Part shown: in pieces, positions 14,262-21,830 of the stretch
Layout of the letters: the number at the start of each line of letters is the position of its first letter
How positions within the stretch are numbered: position 1 is the stretch's first letter
Origin: a bacterium
Lineage (GTDB): Bacteria > Patescibacteriota > Minisyncoccia > JAUYLV01
NCBI GenBank assembly: GCA_030649025.1
Contig: JAUSGO010000037.1
Location: forward strand, 1-40,022
Direction of reading: 5' to 3'
Length of the DNA: 40,022 nt
Notes under the pieces: model-generated
Seen by the model: the letters and a program-made list of their open reading frames with translations, nothing else
Databases searched by the model: none
Told to the model about the DNA's origin: nothing
Position numbers and translations under genes: made by a program

Positions 14262-14290
14262 CTTATAGCTACTAGCTTTTAGCTTATAGG
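14259..14290. repeat. AGCT-rich dispersed repeat, copy 2
   Basis: TAGCTTATAGCT, ACTAGCTTTT and AGCTTATAGG in a row, related to the copies at 7341, 25819, 25891, 26519 and 29651. It begins inside the stop codon of the VanW gene. Confidence 0.75.
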
Positions 14291-14301
14291 AGATGGAAAT
14301 C

Positions 14302-14331
14302 AAAAACACCCCGCTGCGGCAGGGTGTTTTT
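14302..14331. terminator. Bidirectional terminator between convergent units
   Basis: AAAAACACCC (14302-14311) and GGGTGTTTTT (14322-14331) form the stem around a GC-rich loop. It lies between the VanW gene (+) and the last gene of the secretion locus (-), with T runs in both directions. Confidence 0.9.
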
Positions 14332-14350
14332 GACAGAGGTGTTTTCGTAG

Positions 14351-14692
14351 CTATGGACTTATAACGGTTCCCGACACGCCAAAAAACTTCGCAACGATGT
14401 TCACGATGGCATACGAGAGGACAAGTAACACTACACCCACAATAGCCCAGGTAATGGTGTCTTTGCCCGTGGTGAGTTTTTTTTCGTCTCCGCGCGAGGT
14501 GAGTATGGAGATGGCTCCCATAATAATGAACAAAACTCCCAGAATCATTCCGAACACCAGCACCCACTGTGCTACGGCTTTAAGTGCAATATAAAAATCG
14601 CCGATGCTGGTCACCGACGGCTCGGGAATGGTTTCAGCGGCGCGCGCAACATTAAATGCGGCGCCAAGTGCTATCAAAGAAACGTATCTCAT
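14351..14692 (-). CDS. Minimal VirB2/TrbC-like membrane protein (short module, copy 1)
   Basis: This 113-residue protein has a signal peptide (1-18, ending ARA), an external loop, and two membrane helices (about 38-62 and 80-105), the layout of VirB2/TrbC pilin subunits. The loop between helices reads TSRGDEKKLTTGKDTI, a divergent form of the GG-x-KY and DAKD motifs of its neighbours. It is the last gene of the - strand run and ends next to the terminator at 14302. It may be a pilus or channel subunit of the VirB4-powered apparatus encoded upstream. The topology is clear; the pilin role is inference from family and context. Confidence 0.7.
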   Translation of the reverse strand: MRYVSLIALGAAFNVARAAETIPEPSVTSIGDFYIALKAVAQWVLVFGMILGVLFIIMGAISILTSRGDEKKLTTGKDTITWAIVGVVLLVLSYAIVNIVAKFFGVSGTVISP

Positions 14693-14731
14693 ATAAGTTG
14701 TGCAAAGCGCCTTGCTCTAAAAATTCCCATC

Positions 14732-15127
14732 CTAGCACGAGCTTCCGCTAAAAAACCCTGACCCCTCAAGCGATACATCTAAATCAGCTCCAAAAAAGCT
14801 GGCAATAATTTTTATAAGCGCAGTTGCAAGAACCAAGAATACGGTGCCGATGATCGCATAAAGAATAATGTTCTTGGCATCTTTTGCTTTTGTATCATCC
14901 CCTCCCGAAGTAATGTATTTAACCCCTCCCCAAATAACAAATAACACCCCGATAAGAAGCCCAAAAACCAATATCCAGCTTGTGGCCGCCTGTATGATTT
15001 CGTAGAAGTCGCAAATTGACTCTATATCGGTGGACGGTATAAGGCTGGGGTCTGGGGCATCAACATCGAGAGCACGAACACCAAGAGGCGCGAAGAACCC
15101 AAAAAAGAGAGTAAGAAATTTTCTCAT
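14732..15127 (-). CDS. Minimal VirB2/TrbC-like membrane protein (copy 2)
   Basis: The start is ATG 15127 (131 aa); a TTG two codons earlier is less likely. The signal peptide ends around VRA (18). Residues about 45-75 and 85-110 are membrane helices, with GGVKYITSGGDD and KAKDAKN between them. The tail after the second helix is short and ends in SGSSC; the terminal Cys is unusual. It is a tandem duplicate of the next gene: 104 bases (14883-14986) are identical to 15246-15349. The pilin-like subunit role is inferred. Confidence 0.75.
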   Translation of the reverse strand: MRKFLTLFFGFFAPLGVRALDVDAPDPSLIPSTDIESICDFYEIIQAATSWILVFGLLIGVLFVIWGGVKYITSGGDDTKAKDAKNIILYAIIGTVFLVLATALIKIIASFFGADLDVSLEGSGFFSGSSC

Positions 15128-15142
15128 AATCAACAGATTAAA

Positions 15143-15511
15143 CTAATCGACCCCGAAGAAACTGACAATAATTTTTATAAGCGCAACTGCAAGGATCAAA
15201 AATACGGTGCCGATGAGCGCATAAAGAATAATGCTCTTGGCGTCCTTTGCTTTTGTATCATCCCCTCCCGAAGTAATGTATTTAACCCCTCCCCAAATAA
15301 CAAATAACACCCCGATAAGAAGCCCAAAAACCAATATCCAGCTTGTGGCTACTCCTAGGATTATGTAGAAATCAGAAACTGAGTCTATGTCGGTGGACGG
15401 CACGGTGATACCGACGTCTCCAGGTAATTCTATCGCCAGCGCCGGTAGGGGGAGCGTTAATAGGAGATAAAAGTTAAAAAACCTGCCGAGTCTTAAAATG
15501 ATTTTCTTCAT
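15143..15511 (-). CDS. Minimal VirB2/TrbC-like membrane protein (copy 3)
   Basis: This 122-residue protein starts at ATG 15511, with a signal peptide (about 1-25, ending ALA) and two membrane helices separated by YITSGGDDTKAKDAKS. It ends right after the second helix. It is the first gene after its own promoter at 15560-15588, so the three short modules can be made independently of, and probably in larger amount than, the upstream run. It is the duplicate partner of the gene at 14732. Confidence 0.75.
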   Translation of the reverse strand: MKKIILRLGRFFNFYLLLTLPLPALAIELPGDVGITVPSTDIDSVSDFYIILGVATSWILVFGLLIGVLFVIWGGVKYITSGGDDTKAKDAKSIILYALIGTVFLILAVALIKIIVSFFGVD

Positions 15512-15559
15512 AGGTTATTCTAAAAATCTCTAAAATATAAAAAACTTTACCGTCTACTC

Positions 15560-15588
15560 ATTCTAGCACGTATTTATTGGCTAGTAAA
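15560..15588 (-). promoter_or_regulatory. Promoter of the three short VirB2-like genes
   Basis: On the - strand TTTACT (15588-15583) and TAGAAT (15565-15560) are spaced by 17 bases, in the 104-base gap between rsmA and the gene at 15511. The leader would be about 45 bases. Confidence 0.6.
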
Positions 15589-15615
15589 GGCACGCTATGT
15601 TTTTATCCACACACC

Positions 15616-16587
15616 CTATGAGACTGCTTCCGCTCCCATAACTGACAGAAGCTCAAGCCATTTCTCAAGCGCAATCTCACCCGGACGTTGCGTCGCCTTG
15701 ATGCCTGTCTTTGCAAGCCATGTACCGACATCGCTGTTTTTATAAAGGGCATTAGGCCCTGTATTTTCTGCACTCGCCTCGCCTCGCCCGCCTTGCTGCG
15801 AGGCAGGCTGTAGCTTTGGCGAAGCAGGTCGGAAATGCAAAAGAGTACTTTTGTATTTCTCTCGACTCTCTTGAAAATAACATCGGGATAGGGTGTGGAA
15901 GAGCTGTTTACGGGGAGCGGAAAACGCATTTTTAAGCAGCGCAAAAAACGCTTTATCGGCTTTTTCGTCATAGACCCTGGAAACAGCAAGTTTTAGGATT
16001 GCGGAGTCTACCTTTGGCTGAGGGAAGAACGCGCTTTTGGAGACCATAGAGATAATTTTTGGCTCTGCATAATACTGCACAGCATTACTTAAAAGCGTTG
16101 CATGCGGCGGGCGCGCCGCAATACGCTGGGCAACCTCTTTTTGTACAAGAATCGTAAGAGAGGCTGGCTGATGCGGCGTTTCTAAAAATATCCGCAGAAA
16201 ACGCGAGGTAAGATAATATGGAATATCCGCGACTATTTTATACTCCATGCCACGCAGACTGCGTGCCACAAGGTCAAACTTCAGAATGTCTCCTTGAACA
16301 ATTTCCACGTTCTTATGGTCCGCAAAAAGTTCCTGGAGAATGGGAATGAGCGCGCGATCTTTTTCAACGGCAATGACACGGCCTACATGCTGGGCGAGAA
16401 CCTGGGTAAGTGCGCCCAGGCCCGGCCCCGCTTCAAGTACGGTGTCGGTTTTTTTGAGGTCCGCGGCTTCAATAATGCGACGCAAAATTTCTTTGGAAAC
16501 CAAAAAATGCTGGCCGAGAACTTTATTCGGCTGAAGTTTCCGGGCACGGAGAAGTTTTCTTAAATAAGAGGGGTTCGTAAGGTCCAT
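15616..16587 (-). CDS. rsmA: 16S rRNA dimethyladenosine transferase RsmA (KsgA)
   Basis: RsmA makes m6(2)A at the two adjacent adenosines near the 3' end of 16S rRNA. From ATG 16587 it has 323 aa. Motifs: GQHFLVSKEILRRI (25-38), SAM-binding VLEAGPGLGALT (50-61), acidic E75, D100, and motif IV DIPYYLTS (121-128), where the usual Asn is Asp. The C-terminal helical domain carries an insertion of about 25-35 Gln/Ser/Gly-rich residues (about 255-285) encoded by repeat-like GC-rich DNA. It lies inside the secretion locus, 22 bases after a VirB2-like fusion gene, which is unusual for a housekeeping gene. The insertion is in frame and the enzyme probably works. Confidence 0.95.
   Translation of the reverse strand: MDLTNPSYLRKLLRARKLQPNKVLGQHFLVSKEILRRIIEAADLKKTDTVLEAGPGLGALTQVLAQHVGRVIAVEKDRALIPILQELFADHKNVEIVQGDILKFDLVARSLRGMEYKIVADIPYYLTSRFLRIFLETPHQPASLTILVQKEVAQRIAARPPHATLLSNAVQYYAEPKIISMVSKSAFFPQPKVDSAILKLAVSRVYDEKADKAFFALLKNAFSAPRKQLFHTLSRCYFQESREKYKSTLLHFRPASPKLQPASQQGGRGEASAENTGPNALYKNSDVGTWLAKTGIKATQRPGEIALEKWLELLSVMGAEAVS
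15775..15830. repeat. GC-rich palindromic repeat inside rsmA
   Basis: GCCTCGC (15781-15787) and GCGAGGC (15798-15804) are inverted repeats within a run of CCTCGCC, CTTGCTGCG and TTGGCGAAGCAGG units. It encodes the Gln/Gly/Ala-rich insertion of RsmA. It looks like a dispersed repeat that has entered the gene, as in tsaD, though of a different kind. Confidence 0.55.
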
Positions 16588-16609
16588 ACTTAAGGCGCGG
16601 GGGCGGCGG

Positions 16610-18376
16610 TCAGGGGCAGGGGGAGGAATCAAGGCATGACTTTACCGAAAAAGTGAGTTCGTCCGAGAAACGCTCTATGCCCGCAGCATCCTGAAGGCGC
16701 GCCTGCTCGCTCCAATCTCCGACGAGGCATCGGTCAAAGTTCCCGCTCGTGAACCAATGCCCAGTAGTTGGGTCGGTCTGCGGGGGGCTGAAATTCGTCC
16801 AATCACTCCACACGCTCCCGTTAAACGTTTGCTGTATCCATACATCGGCGCCGGCGGGACCGAGAACCTCCAGGGTCCAGGGCTCTTCAACACAAATGGG
16901 GGTTAAATCCGGATTTGGCAAAATGGTCCGCTGTTCGGCTCCTCCCGCCTTCAGGATCATGCAGGGCTTTACCTGAAAACTTATAATGTCGCCCTCCACG
17001 CCGCGGACGCGGGTTTGTATCTGCCAATCCGCGATAAGATCCGGCTTGAATTGCCCCGATAAAGACCATGAACCTGTGCTATCCGTCTTGGTTTGAAGCA
17101 CCCCCGTGTAGGAACCAAGCGGTGTACCGTCGAGCGTGGCTCCGCCGAGAGAAACCCAGTCCTGAAGCAGAAAGCCGTCTTTCCAGATCTTCACAAACAC
17201 ATCCTCGTCCTTACTCGCCGAATCAATACGAAGCTCCCATGGATCGTCGGGACAGAACCTGACAGGCAGCGCATCTGTTCCGGTGCGAAGATTAGTTATG
17301 GTAAACGGGAACTGACCGACGTTTGCGGTGCAAGTTGCTGTAACTTTCTGGAAGGTGGTAAGGTCCGTTACTTCCACCCTTTGGGTGTAGTTTCCCGGAA
17401 GCGGAAACACATATTCGGGATTGCACCCGATTGCCTCAAATGTCCCCGACCAGCGGCAATCATAACTCCCCATTCCATTTGCGTGAATGCCGAAATGCAC
17501 GCCGTCCTCCATATTTGCCGAAGAAGGGTTTGGCGTCGCAAAGCATGACACTTCAAGATTTTCTTGCGACGGCGCGCTCGCGGAAGTTCCAAGAGAATTC
17601 TTTGAACAACACACGTGTGTAGCGGAAACAAAATCCGCCCCATCAATGCACTCAACGGGACGTTCAGGATCTTGGCACTTGCTGTCAGGTGCCACCTCCC
17701 ATTCACTTCTGAATCCGCCCGTGACCTCCGAGCAGGGATAATTTGCGGGGCACGTACCGCCCGATGCGGTATTGCACGGAATATCCGAAACACAGGAAAG
17801 ATATTCAAAGTCACCCTCCGCGGTTTTTGCCTGAACGCAGGCATCTCCCTCCACGCGCCCGATACAGGGAGCGCATTGCGAGTCATCCCCGCAGGTGCCT
17901 TCTTCGGTCGGAGCGCAAAATGTTCCCGCATCTCCTTGAATTTTACAGCTTAGATACCCCCCTCCGGGAAGAAAGTCAATGGGCCTTACAACTCCTTCAA
18001 AAACGCCCGGTGCGCCGGAACCGATAAATTTAAAAAGATCCGGATTGATAAAGCGGAGTGTGGCGCCCGCAAACACCACAACCAAAAATCCAAGAAGCGC
18101 ATGCACCAAGCGATCTTTGGCGTCCTCGGCCTTGGTGGGGTTCCCGACGGCTGTTAAGTATTTCACGCCGCCGTAGAAAAATGCAGCAAAACCCGCAATA
18201 CCGACGGTCGCCAACCCATAGAGATATATGACGTGGATAAGTTGACTGGGAGAGTCCGGCGTAACGCTGCCTACCGGAGGCAAAATAAAGGAAGTTTCTG
18301 CATACACTGCAACCGGAAGCATGCCTAGAAAAAACATGCTTAATGCTTCAGCAAACTTTCTAAAAATTTTTCCCAT
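16610..18376 (-). CDS. VirB2-like module fused to large Cys-rich and Ig-like exterior part
   Basis: This 588-residue protein has a signal peptide (1-26, ending VYA), then two membrane helices (about 47-70 and 88-108) with GGVKYLTAVGNP and DAKDRL between, ending in INPDLFKF: the shared module. Residues about 140-275 form a Cys-rich region with more than 15 Cys (CGDDSQCAPCIG, CCSKNS), probably disulfide-bonded outside. Residues about 280-588 look like three beta-sandwich units, the last two with the repeated pattern PWELRI/PWTLEV, then GSWSLSGQF/GHWFTSGNF and FQVKPC/FSVKSC. No enzyme motif is seen. A surface-displayed binding or spacer subunit of the VirB4 apparatus is the best inference. Confidence 0.75.
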   Translation of the reverse strand: MGKIFRKFAEALSMFFLGMLPVAVYAETSFILPPVGSVTPDSPSQLIHVIYLYGLATVGIAGFAAFFYGGVKYLTAVGNPTKAEDAKDRLVHALLGFLVVVFAGATLRFINPDLFKFIGSGAPGVFEGVVRPIDFLPGGGYLSCKIQGDAGTFCAPTEEGTCGDDSQCAPCIGRVEGDACVQAKTAEGDFEYLSCVSDIPCNTASGGTCPANYPCSEVTGGFRSEWEVAPDSKCQDPERPVECIDGADFVSATHVCCSKNSLGTSASAPSQENLEVSCFATPNPSSANMEDGVHFGIHANGMGSYDCRWSGTFEAIGCNPEYVFPLPGNYTQRVEVTDLTTFQKVTATCTANVGQFPFTITNLRTGTDALPVRFCPDDPWELRIDSASKDEDVFVKIWKDGFLLQDWVSLGGATLDGTPLGSYTGVLQTKTDSTGSWSLSGQFKPDLIADWQIQTRVRGVEGDIISFQVKPCMILKAGGAEQRTILPNPDLTPICVEEPWTLEVLGPAGADVWIQQTFNGSVWSDWTNFSPPQTDPTTGHWFTSGNFDRCLVGDWSEQARLQDAAGIERFSDELTFSVKSCLDSSPCP

Positions 18377-18400
18377 ACGCAGAAAACGAATTTAATCGCT

Positions 18401-20362
18401 TTAATCCGGAACGCATGAGCCGACGGCTGCATGACATCCTGTGTTGCAGGTAATGTATCTTACCGCCCAGGAACTATTTACCGCACCCCATATGTTGCAG
18501 CCGTTGGCATTGCACTCGTTCTTATTATACGCAAAAACGTATGGATGCCTCCCCAGAGGCCCGGAGCTGCCCTGGGTTGTCCCGCACTGCGAACCGGATT
18601 CTTTTGAGCACGCACATGTACAATTCCACCACTGTCCCACTGCGGTGTACCCGCTTCCGTCCGAGTATCCGACCTGCCCGTTGTCATCTGTCGTCCAGCT
18701 GTTCAGCGAAATATTCTGCACTTGGTCATAGGTCACCCCGGCGGCTTGAGCCACATCAACCATGCCCGTATTGCAGTTCCCGGTAGCCCTACAAAGCAGT
18801 GAGCCGGGAGCCTGCGTACAGCTTGCGGTCCCGCATCCGCTGCAAAGCGTCGTGGTTGTGCAGCCTACGGCAATAGTTTTGGAAAGAAGGGTCTGGCTGC
18901 ATACTACAGGAGTAGGAGTTGGCGTAGGCGTGGGGGTTGTGGTTGGTGCAGGCGTGAGGGTTGGCGCTGGGGTTGGAAGCACTGTCGAGGAAGGCGGAGG
19001 ACAGTCGGAGGTGTAGAACGCAAAGTACGAATCTATCGTAGCCGCATATTTTCTGGTTTCTGTGTAGCTGGTGTTTGCCTGACACGCGCCGAGGCTTGAA
19101 GAATCAAACGGGCACATCCAGCGGGGTATCGTGGTGGAACAATTTCCGCATATGGTTGAGGTTGATTGCGTGCAGCCGGCCGGGAGCGCATCAGAACCGC
19201 TGTTTCGGCAACTGCAGCTTGGGGCATTCACGCCCACTCCGCCGTAATACGCGGCGGCAGTATATTGGATTTCGCCCGGCGGATAGTTATTTTCACTTTT
19301 GAACCGCTCGGCGCTTCGCATATCAATCTCAAGAATACAGGCACCGACGGCTATCGCGATATCTGGATTGGAAACCATAATGGGACAGGCCTGGGTAATA
19401 TCGCTTGCGCCAGAACCAAAAAGATACTGGCACGCCTTGAACTCGGAGGCTGGATCAAAAAGTATCTGCGGATTTACCCCCATAAGACCGCATCCGCCAT
19501 CTGGGGTAGTACAGTCAAGATTCCCGCCTGGACATTCTTTGCGCATGATTGCCACAATGAGAGCCCGCGGGATACCAAATTTAGAAGCCGCTCTCTCTAT
19601 CGCTTCGTCACACGTATAGGTGAAATTGGGCGACGTAACCGTTCCCGCACATGGCAAGACACAACTTGAGGGAAGCGCATCTCCCTTTGCCGTATTTAAA
19701 CATGCTTCCGAAAAGGGTCCGGGGGCTCCGGCGTTTTGTCCGACCTCAAGTGCGTCGGAAATAATTTTTTCTTCCCCCGACGTCGCCTCAAAAAAGTATG
19801 AAGTCTCTGTAGACGCAAGAGGGATAATCCATGTTGAAGATGCTTCGTTCCCTAGGACCGTCCCGCTAAGTGCCATGCCGGTTTCCACGATACGGAAGGC
19901 TACGGGAATACCGTCATCGCAATCCTCCGTCACCACCACCAAGCCGACTTCCGCGCCGGGGACTGCAGTGCCGGCCCATTGCGCCGAAATAAACCTGCAC
20001 GAATCTCCCGGCGCGCCGGCAGGTCCTTGCGACGGCGAACCGAGGCCCCCCGACCCCGGATTTCTTAACTTCAAAAAATCTGGATTGAGCGTGTAGAGAA
20101 AAATAACGGAAAAGAGAAAAACCGCAAGGCCCAGGAAAGCATGCAACATGCGGTCCTTAGCGTCGCTTACAACAGCAGGATTCCCTGCGGAAAAAAAATA
20201 CCGGATCGCGCCTATCAAGAATGCGATAAAAACGGCTATGCCTACAATACTAAACGCAAAGTAAAAAATATACGCCACAAGCGATGCGGGACTTGTTGGC
20301 TCCGGTGCTCCCGTAACATCGGGAAGGGATGTGATGACTTGGGCAATTGCGGACTTGAACAT
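18401..20362 (-). CDS. VirB2-like module fused to lytic transglycosylase domain
   Basis: This is a 653-residue protein. Residues 27-52 and 72-92 are the two helices, joined by IRYFFSAGNP and DAKDRM and followed by LNPDFLKLRNPG. A beta domain follows (about 120-210). Residues about 250-378 match a transglycosylase SLT domain: AIERAASKFGIPRALIVAIM, catalytic Glu candidate E276 in MRKEC, GGCGLMGVNP and YTAAAYYGG; several Cys in and around it suggest disulfides. Then come a Thr/Pro stalk (about 455-485) and a C-terminal Cys-rich part with a DVAQAAGVTYDQV segment. It should cleave peptidoglycan outside the membrane, opening the wall for the apparatus or for a neighbour cell. It has no clear cleavable signal peptide. 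Confidence 0.85.
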   Translation of the reverse strand: MFKSAIAQVITSLPDVTGAPEPTSPASLVAYIFYFAFSIVGIAVFIAFLIGAIRYFFSAGNPAVVSDAKDRMLHAFLGLAVFLFSVIFLYTLNPDFLKLRNPGSGGLGSPSQGPAGAPGDSCRFISAQWAGTAVPGAEVGLVVVTEDCDDGIPVAFRIVETGMALSGTVLGNEASSTWIIPLASTETSYFFEATSGEEKIISDALEVGQNAGAPGPFSEACLNTAKGDALPSSCVLPCAGTVTSPNFTYTCDEAIERAASKFGIPRALIVAIMRKECPGGNLDCTTPDGGCGLMGVNPQILFDPASEFKACQYLFGSGASDITQACPIMVSNPDIAIAVGACILEIDMRSAERFKSENNYPPGEIQYTAAAYYGGVGVNAPSCSCRNSGSDALPAGCTQSTSTICGNCSTTIPRWMCPFDSSSLGACQANTSYTETRKYAATIDSYFAFYTSDCPPPSSTVLPTPAPTLTPAPTTTPTPTPTPTPVVCSQTLLSKTIAVGCTTTTLCSGCGTASCTQAPGSLLCRATGNCNTGMVDVAQAAGVTYDQVQNISLNSWTTDDNGQVGYSDGSGYTAVGQWWNCTCACSKESGSQCGTTQGSSGPLGRHPYVFAYNKNECNANGCNIWGAVNSSWAVRYITCNTGCHAAVGSCVPD

Positions 20363-20372
20363 TTACAAAATT

Positions 20373-21689
20373 TTAACTTCCGGTGCAAGCAGCAAGCGCA
20401 GTGCGCTGATTGCGGTCTATGGTGTACAATGAGTTTTCGGGAACCGTTGCGATGCCGTCAAACGCATTGCCGCCGTTACCTACAATCCATTGATTATCCA
20501 TTTTCAGTTCAAAATGAAGGTGTGGGCCGAATACATTAGGTCCACAGTCCCAGGTAGTAAGCACACCGACTTGTTGACCGGCCTGAACCGTATCGCCCAC
20601 AGCTACGCTTGGATCAATATGTGCGAGCACCGCACAGAAGGGGTCGTCTACACACTCCAATCCCTTGGAGGTGATAGTAATATAACGACCAAACTCGCCC
20701 TGGGAACCCAAGCTTCTATTTCTCATCACCTTTCCTGAAAATGGCGCAAATACCGGTACGCCCCGTAAAGCATTTTCATGTGCTTCCTCACAAGTTTTTC
20801 CCACACGCAAGTCTACCGCACAGTCGGGGTCTTGGCACGATACCCAGCCATGCCCGCTTCCGGGCGCTTTGTGCAAAGAACTGTTTACGGTGATGGCATA
20901 ATCTCCATAATTTATTGGTGGTACAGCTCCTCCAGTTGGGCAATTTCCGCCGGTATTGACGCAAAGTCCGTCCTTTACCAAGAGCGTGCCCGAGGCCTTC
21001 TGCGTCAGGGCATCTCCTTCTCCGGCTCTTGCTATAAAGGTATACGTTCCGGTTTTCAACGGTTGCCACTGCTCCTGAACCACATTTGAAGAATCAAATA
21101 AAACAACGGGAACGGGCTGATTTATGGTAGCGCCGCTCGCGTCCACAATGTTAAGCGAAACGCCCCAGCCCTCGCAGTTTCTTCCTTGCACAACCATGGA
21201 TACCCTATCGAATGCTTTTGTTACTTCATTATAGCACGCCTGGTTGTTGTCCCACGCGGCGCTCAAAAGCTGGCAGCTTCCCTCCGGAACATCGTCCGGA
21301 GGAATGACCACTATTGTTGGTATTTCCAGAATAGGTATGCCGGGATTCCTTAAGCGTACAAAGTCAGGATTTATAGTATAGAGAAGGGAGATTGCCGCAA
21401 GCACAAAAATAAGCCCGAATATCGCCGATTTGATACGGTCTTTCGCGTCGCTCTCGGCGCTGGGATTTCCCGCAGCGGTAAGGTACCGGAAGCCCCCTGC
21501 AAGAAGTGCTACAAGCGCCAAGGCTCCCACGAACACAAAGGAGAAGACAACGATGTAATTTACAAAAGCCGCCGGGCTTTTGCCCGGCTCCGCCCCGCCC
21601 ACTGCAGGAAGATTGAGGCTTAAGGAAGCGGCAAAAACGGTTCCGCTTTCCCAGAGCAATATGAGTAGTACGGCAAGAAGCGCATACAT
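20373..21689 (-). CDS. VirB2-like module fused to M23 endopeptidase domain
   Basis: The start is ATG 21689 (438 aa); a TTG six codons earlier is less likely. The signal peptide ends near VFA (20). Two helices (about 45-68 and 86-105) carry FRYLTAAGNP and DAKDRI and end INPDFVRLRNPG, almost as in the gene downstream. A beta domain follows (about 135-240). The C-terminal M23/LytM domain (about 270-395) has VFAPFSGKV, LAHIDPSVAVGDTVQAGQQVG and GPHLHFEL (H390, H392). The first zinc pair is less regular: H280 and D293 are 13 apart instead of 4, with two Cys in between. It would cut peptide cross-links, complementary to the glycan-cutting neighbour at 18401. Confidence 0.85.
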   Translation of the reverse strand: MYALLAVLLILLWESGTVFAASLSLNLPAVGGAEPGKSPAAFVNYIVVFSFVFVGALALVALLAGGFRYLTAAGNPSAESDAKDRIKSAIFGLIFVLAAISLLYTINPDFVRLRNPGIPILEIPTIVVIPPDDVPEGSCQLLSAAWDNNQACYNEVTKAFDRVSMVVQGRNCEGWGVSLNIVDASGATINQPVPVVLFDSSNVVQEQWQPLKTGTYTFIARAGEGDALTQKASGTLLVKDGLCVNTGGNCPTGGAVPPINYGDYAITVNSSLHKAPGSGHGWVSCQDPDCAVDLRVGKTCEEAHENALRGVPVFAPFSGKVMRNRSLGSQGEFGRYITITSKGLECVDDPFCAVLAHIDPSVAVGDTVQAGQQVGVLTTWDCGPNVFGPHLHFELKMDNQWIVGNGGNAFDGIATVPENSLYTIDRNQRTALAACTGS

Positions 21690-21735
21690 AATAAACTCAA
21701 AATGCAAATCTCAAAATGAAAAGTTTTTGAATATC

Positions 21736-21767
21736 GTGGAAGTTTTTCTTGCAAGAAAAACTTCCAC
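21736..21767. repeat. Perfect 32-bp palindrome
   Basis: GTGGAAGTTTTTCTTG (21736-21751) is followed without a gap by its exact reverse complement (21752-21767). It lies in the 126-base gap between the beta-propeller gene and the M23 fusion gene. It resembles the inverted duplication in tsaD in form but not in sequence. A cruciform, protein site or mRNA processing hairpin are all possible. Confidence 0.8.
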
Positions 21768-21806
21768 TCCTTAATTTTGATCTTTGATTTTTTATTTTTA
21801 AATTAT

Positions 21807-21830
21807 GCATTACGATTACAATCGTAATGC
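21807..21830 (-). terminator. Hairpin at the end of the beta-propeller gene
   Basis: GCATTACGATT (21807-21817) and AATCGTAATGC (21820-21830) are exact inverted repeats with a 2-base loop, spanning the stop codon at 21816. On the - strand AT-rich sequence follows without a clean T run, so it may be a weak terminator or mRNA-stabilising hairpin. Confidence 0.45.
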
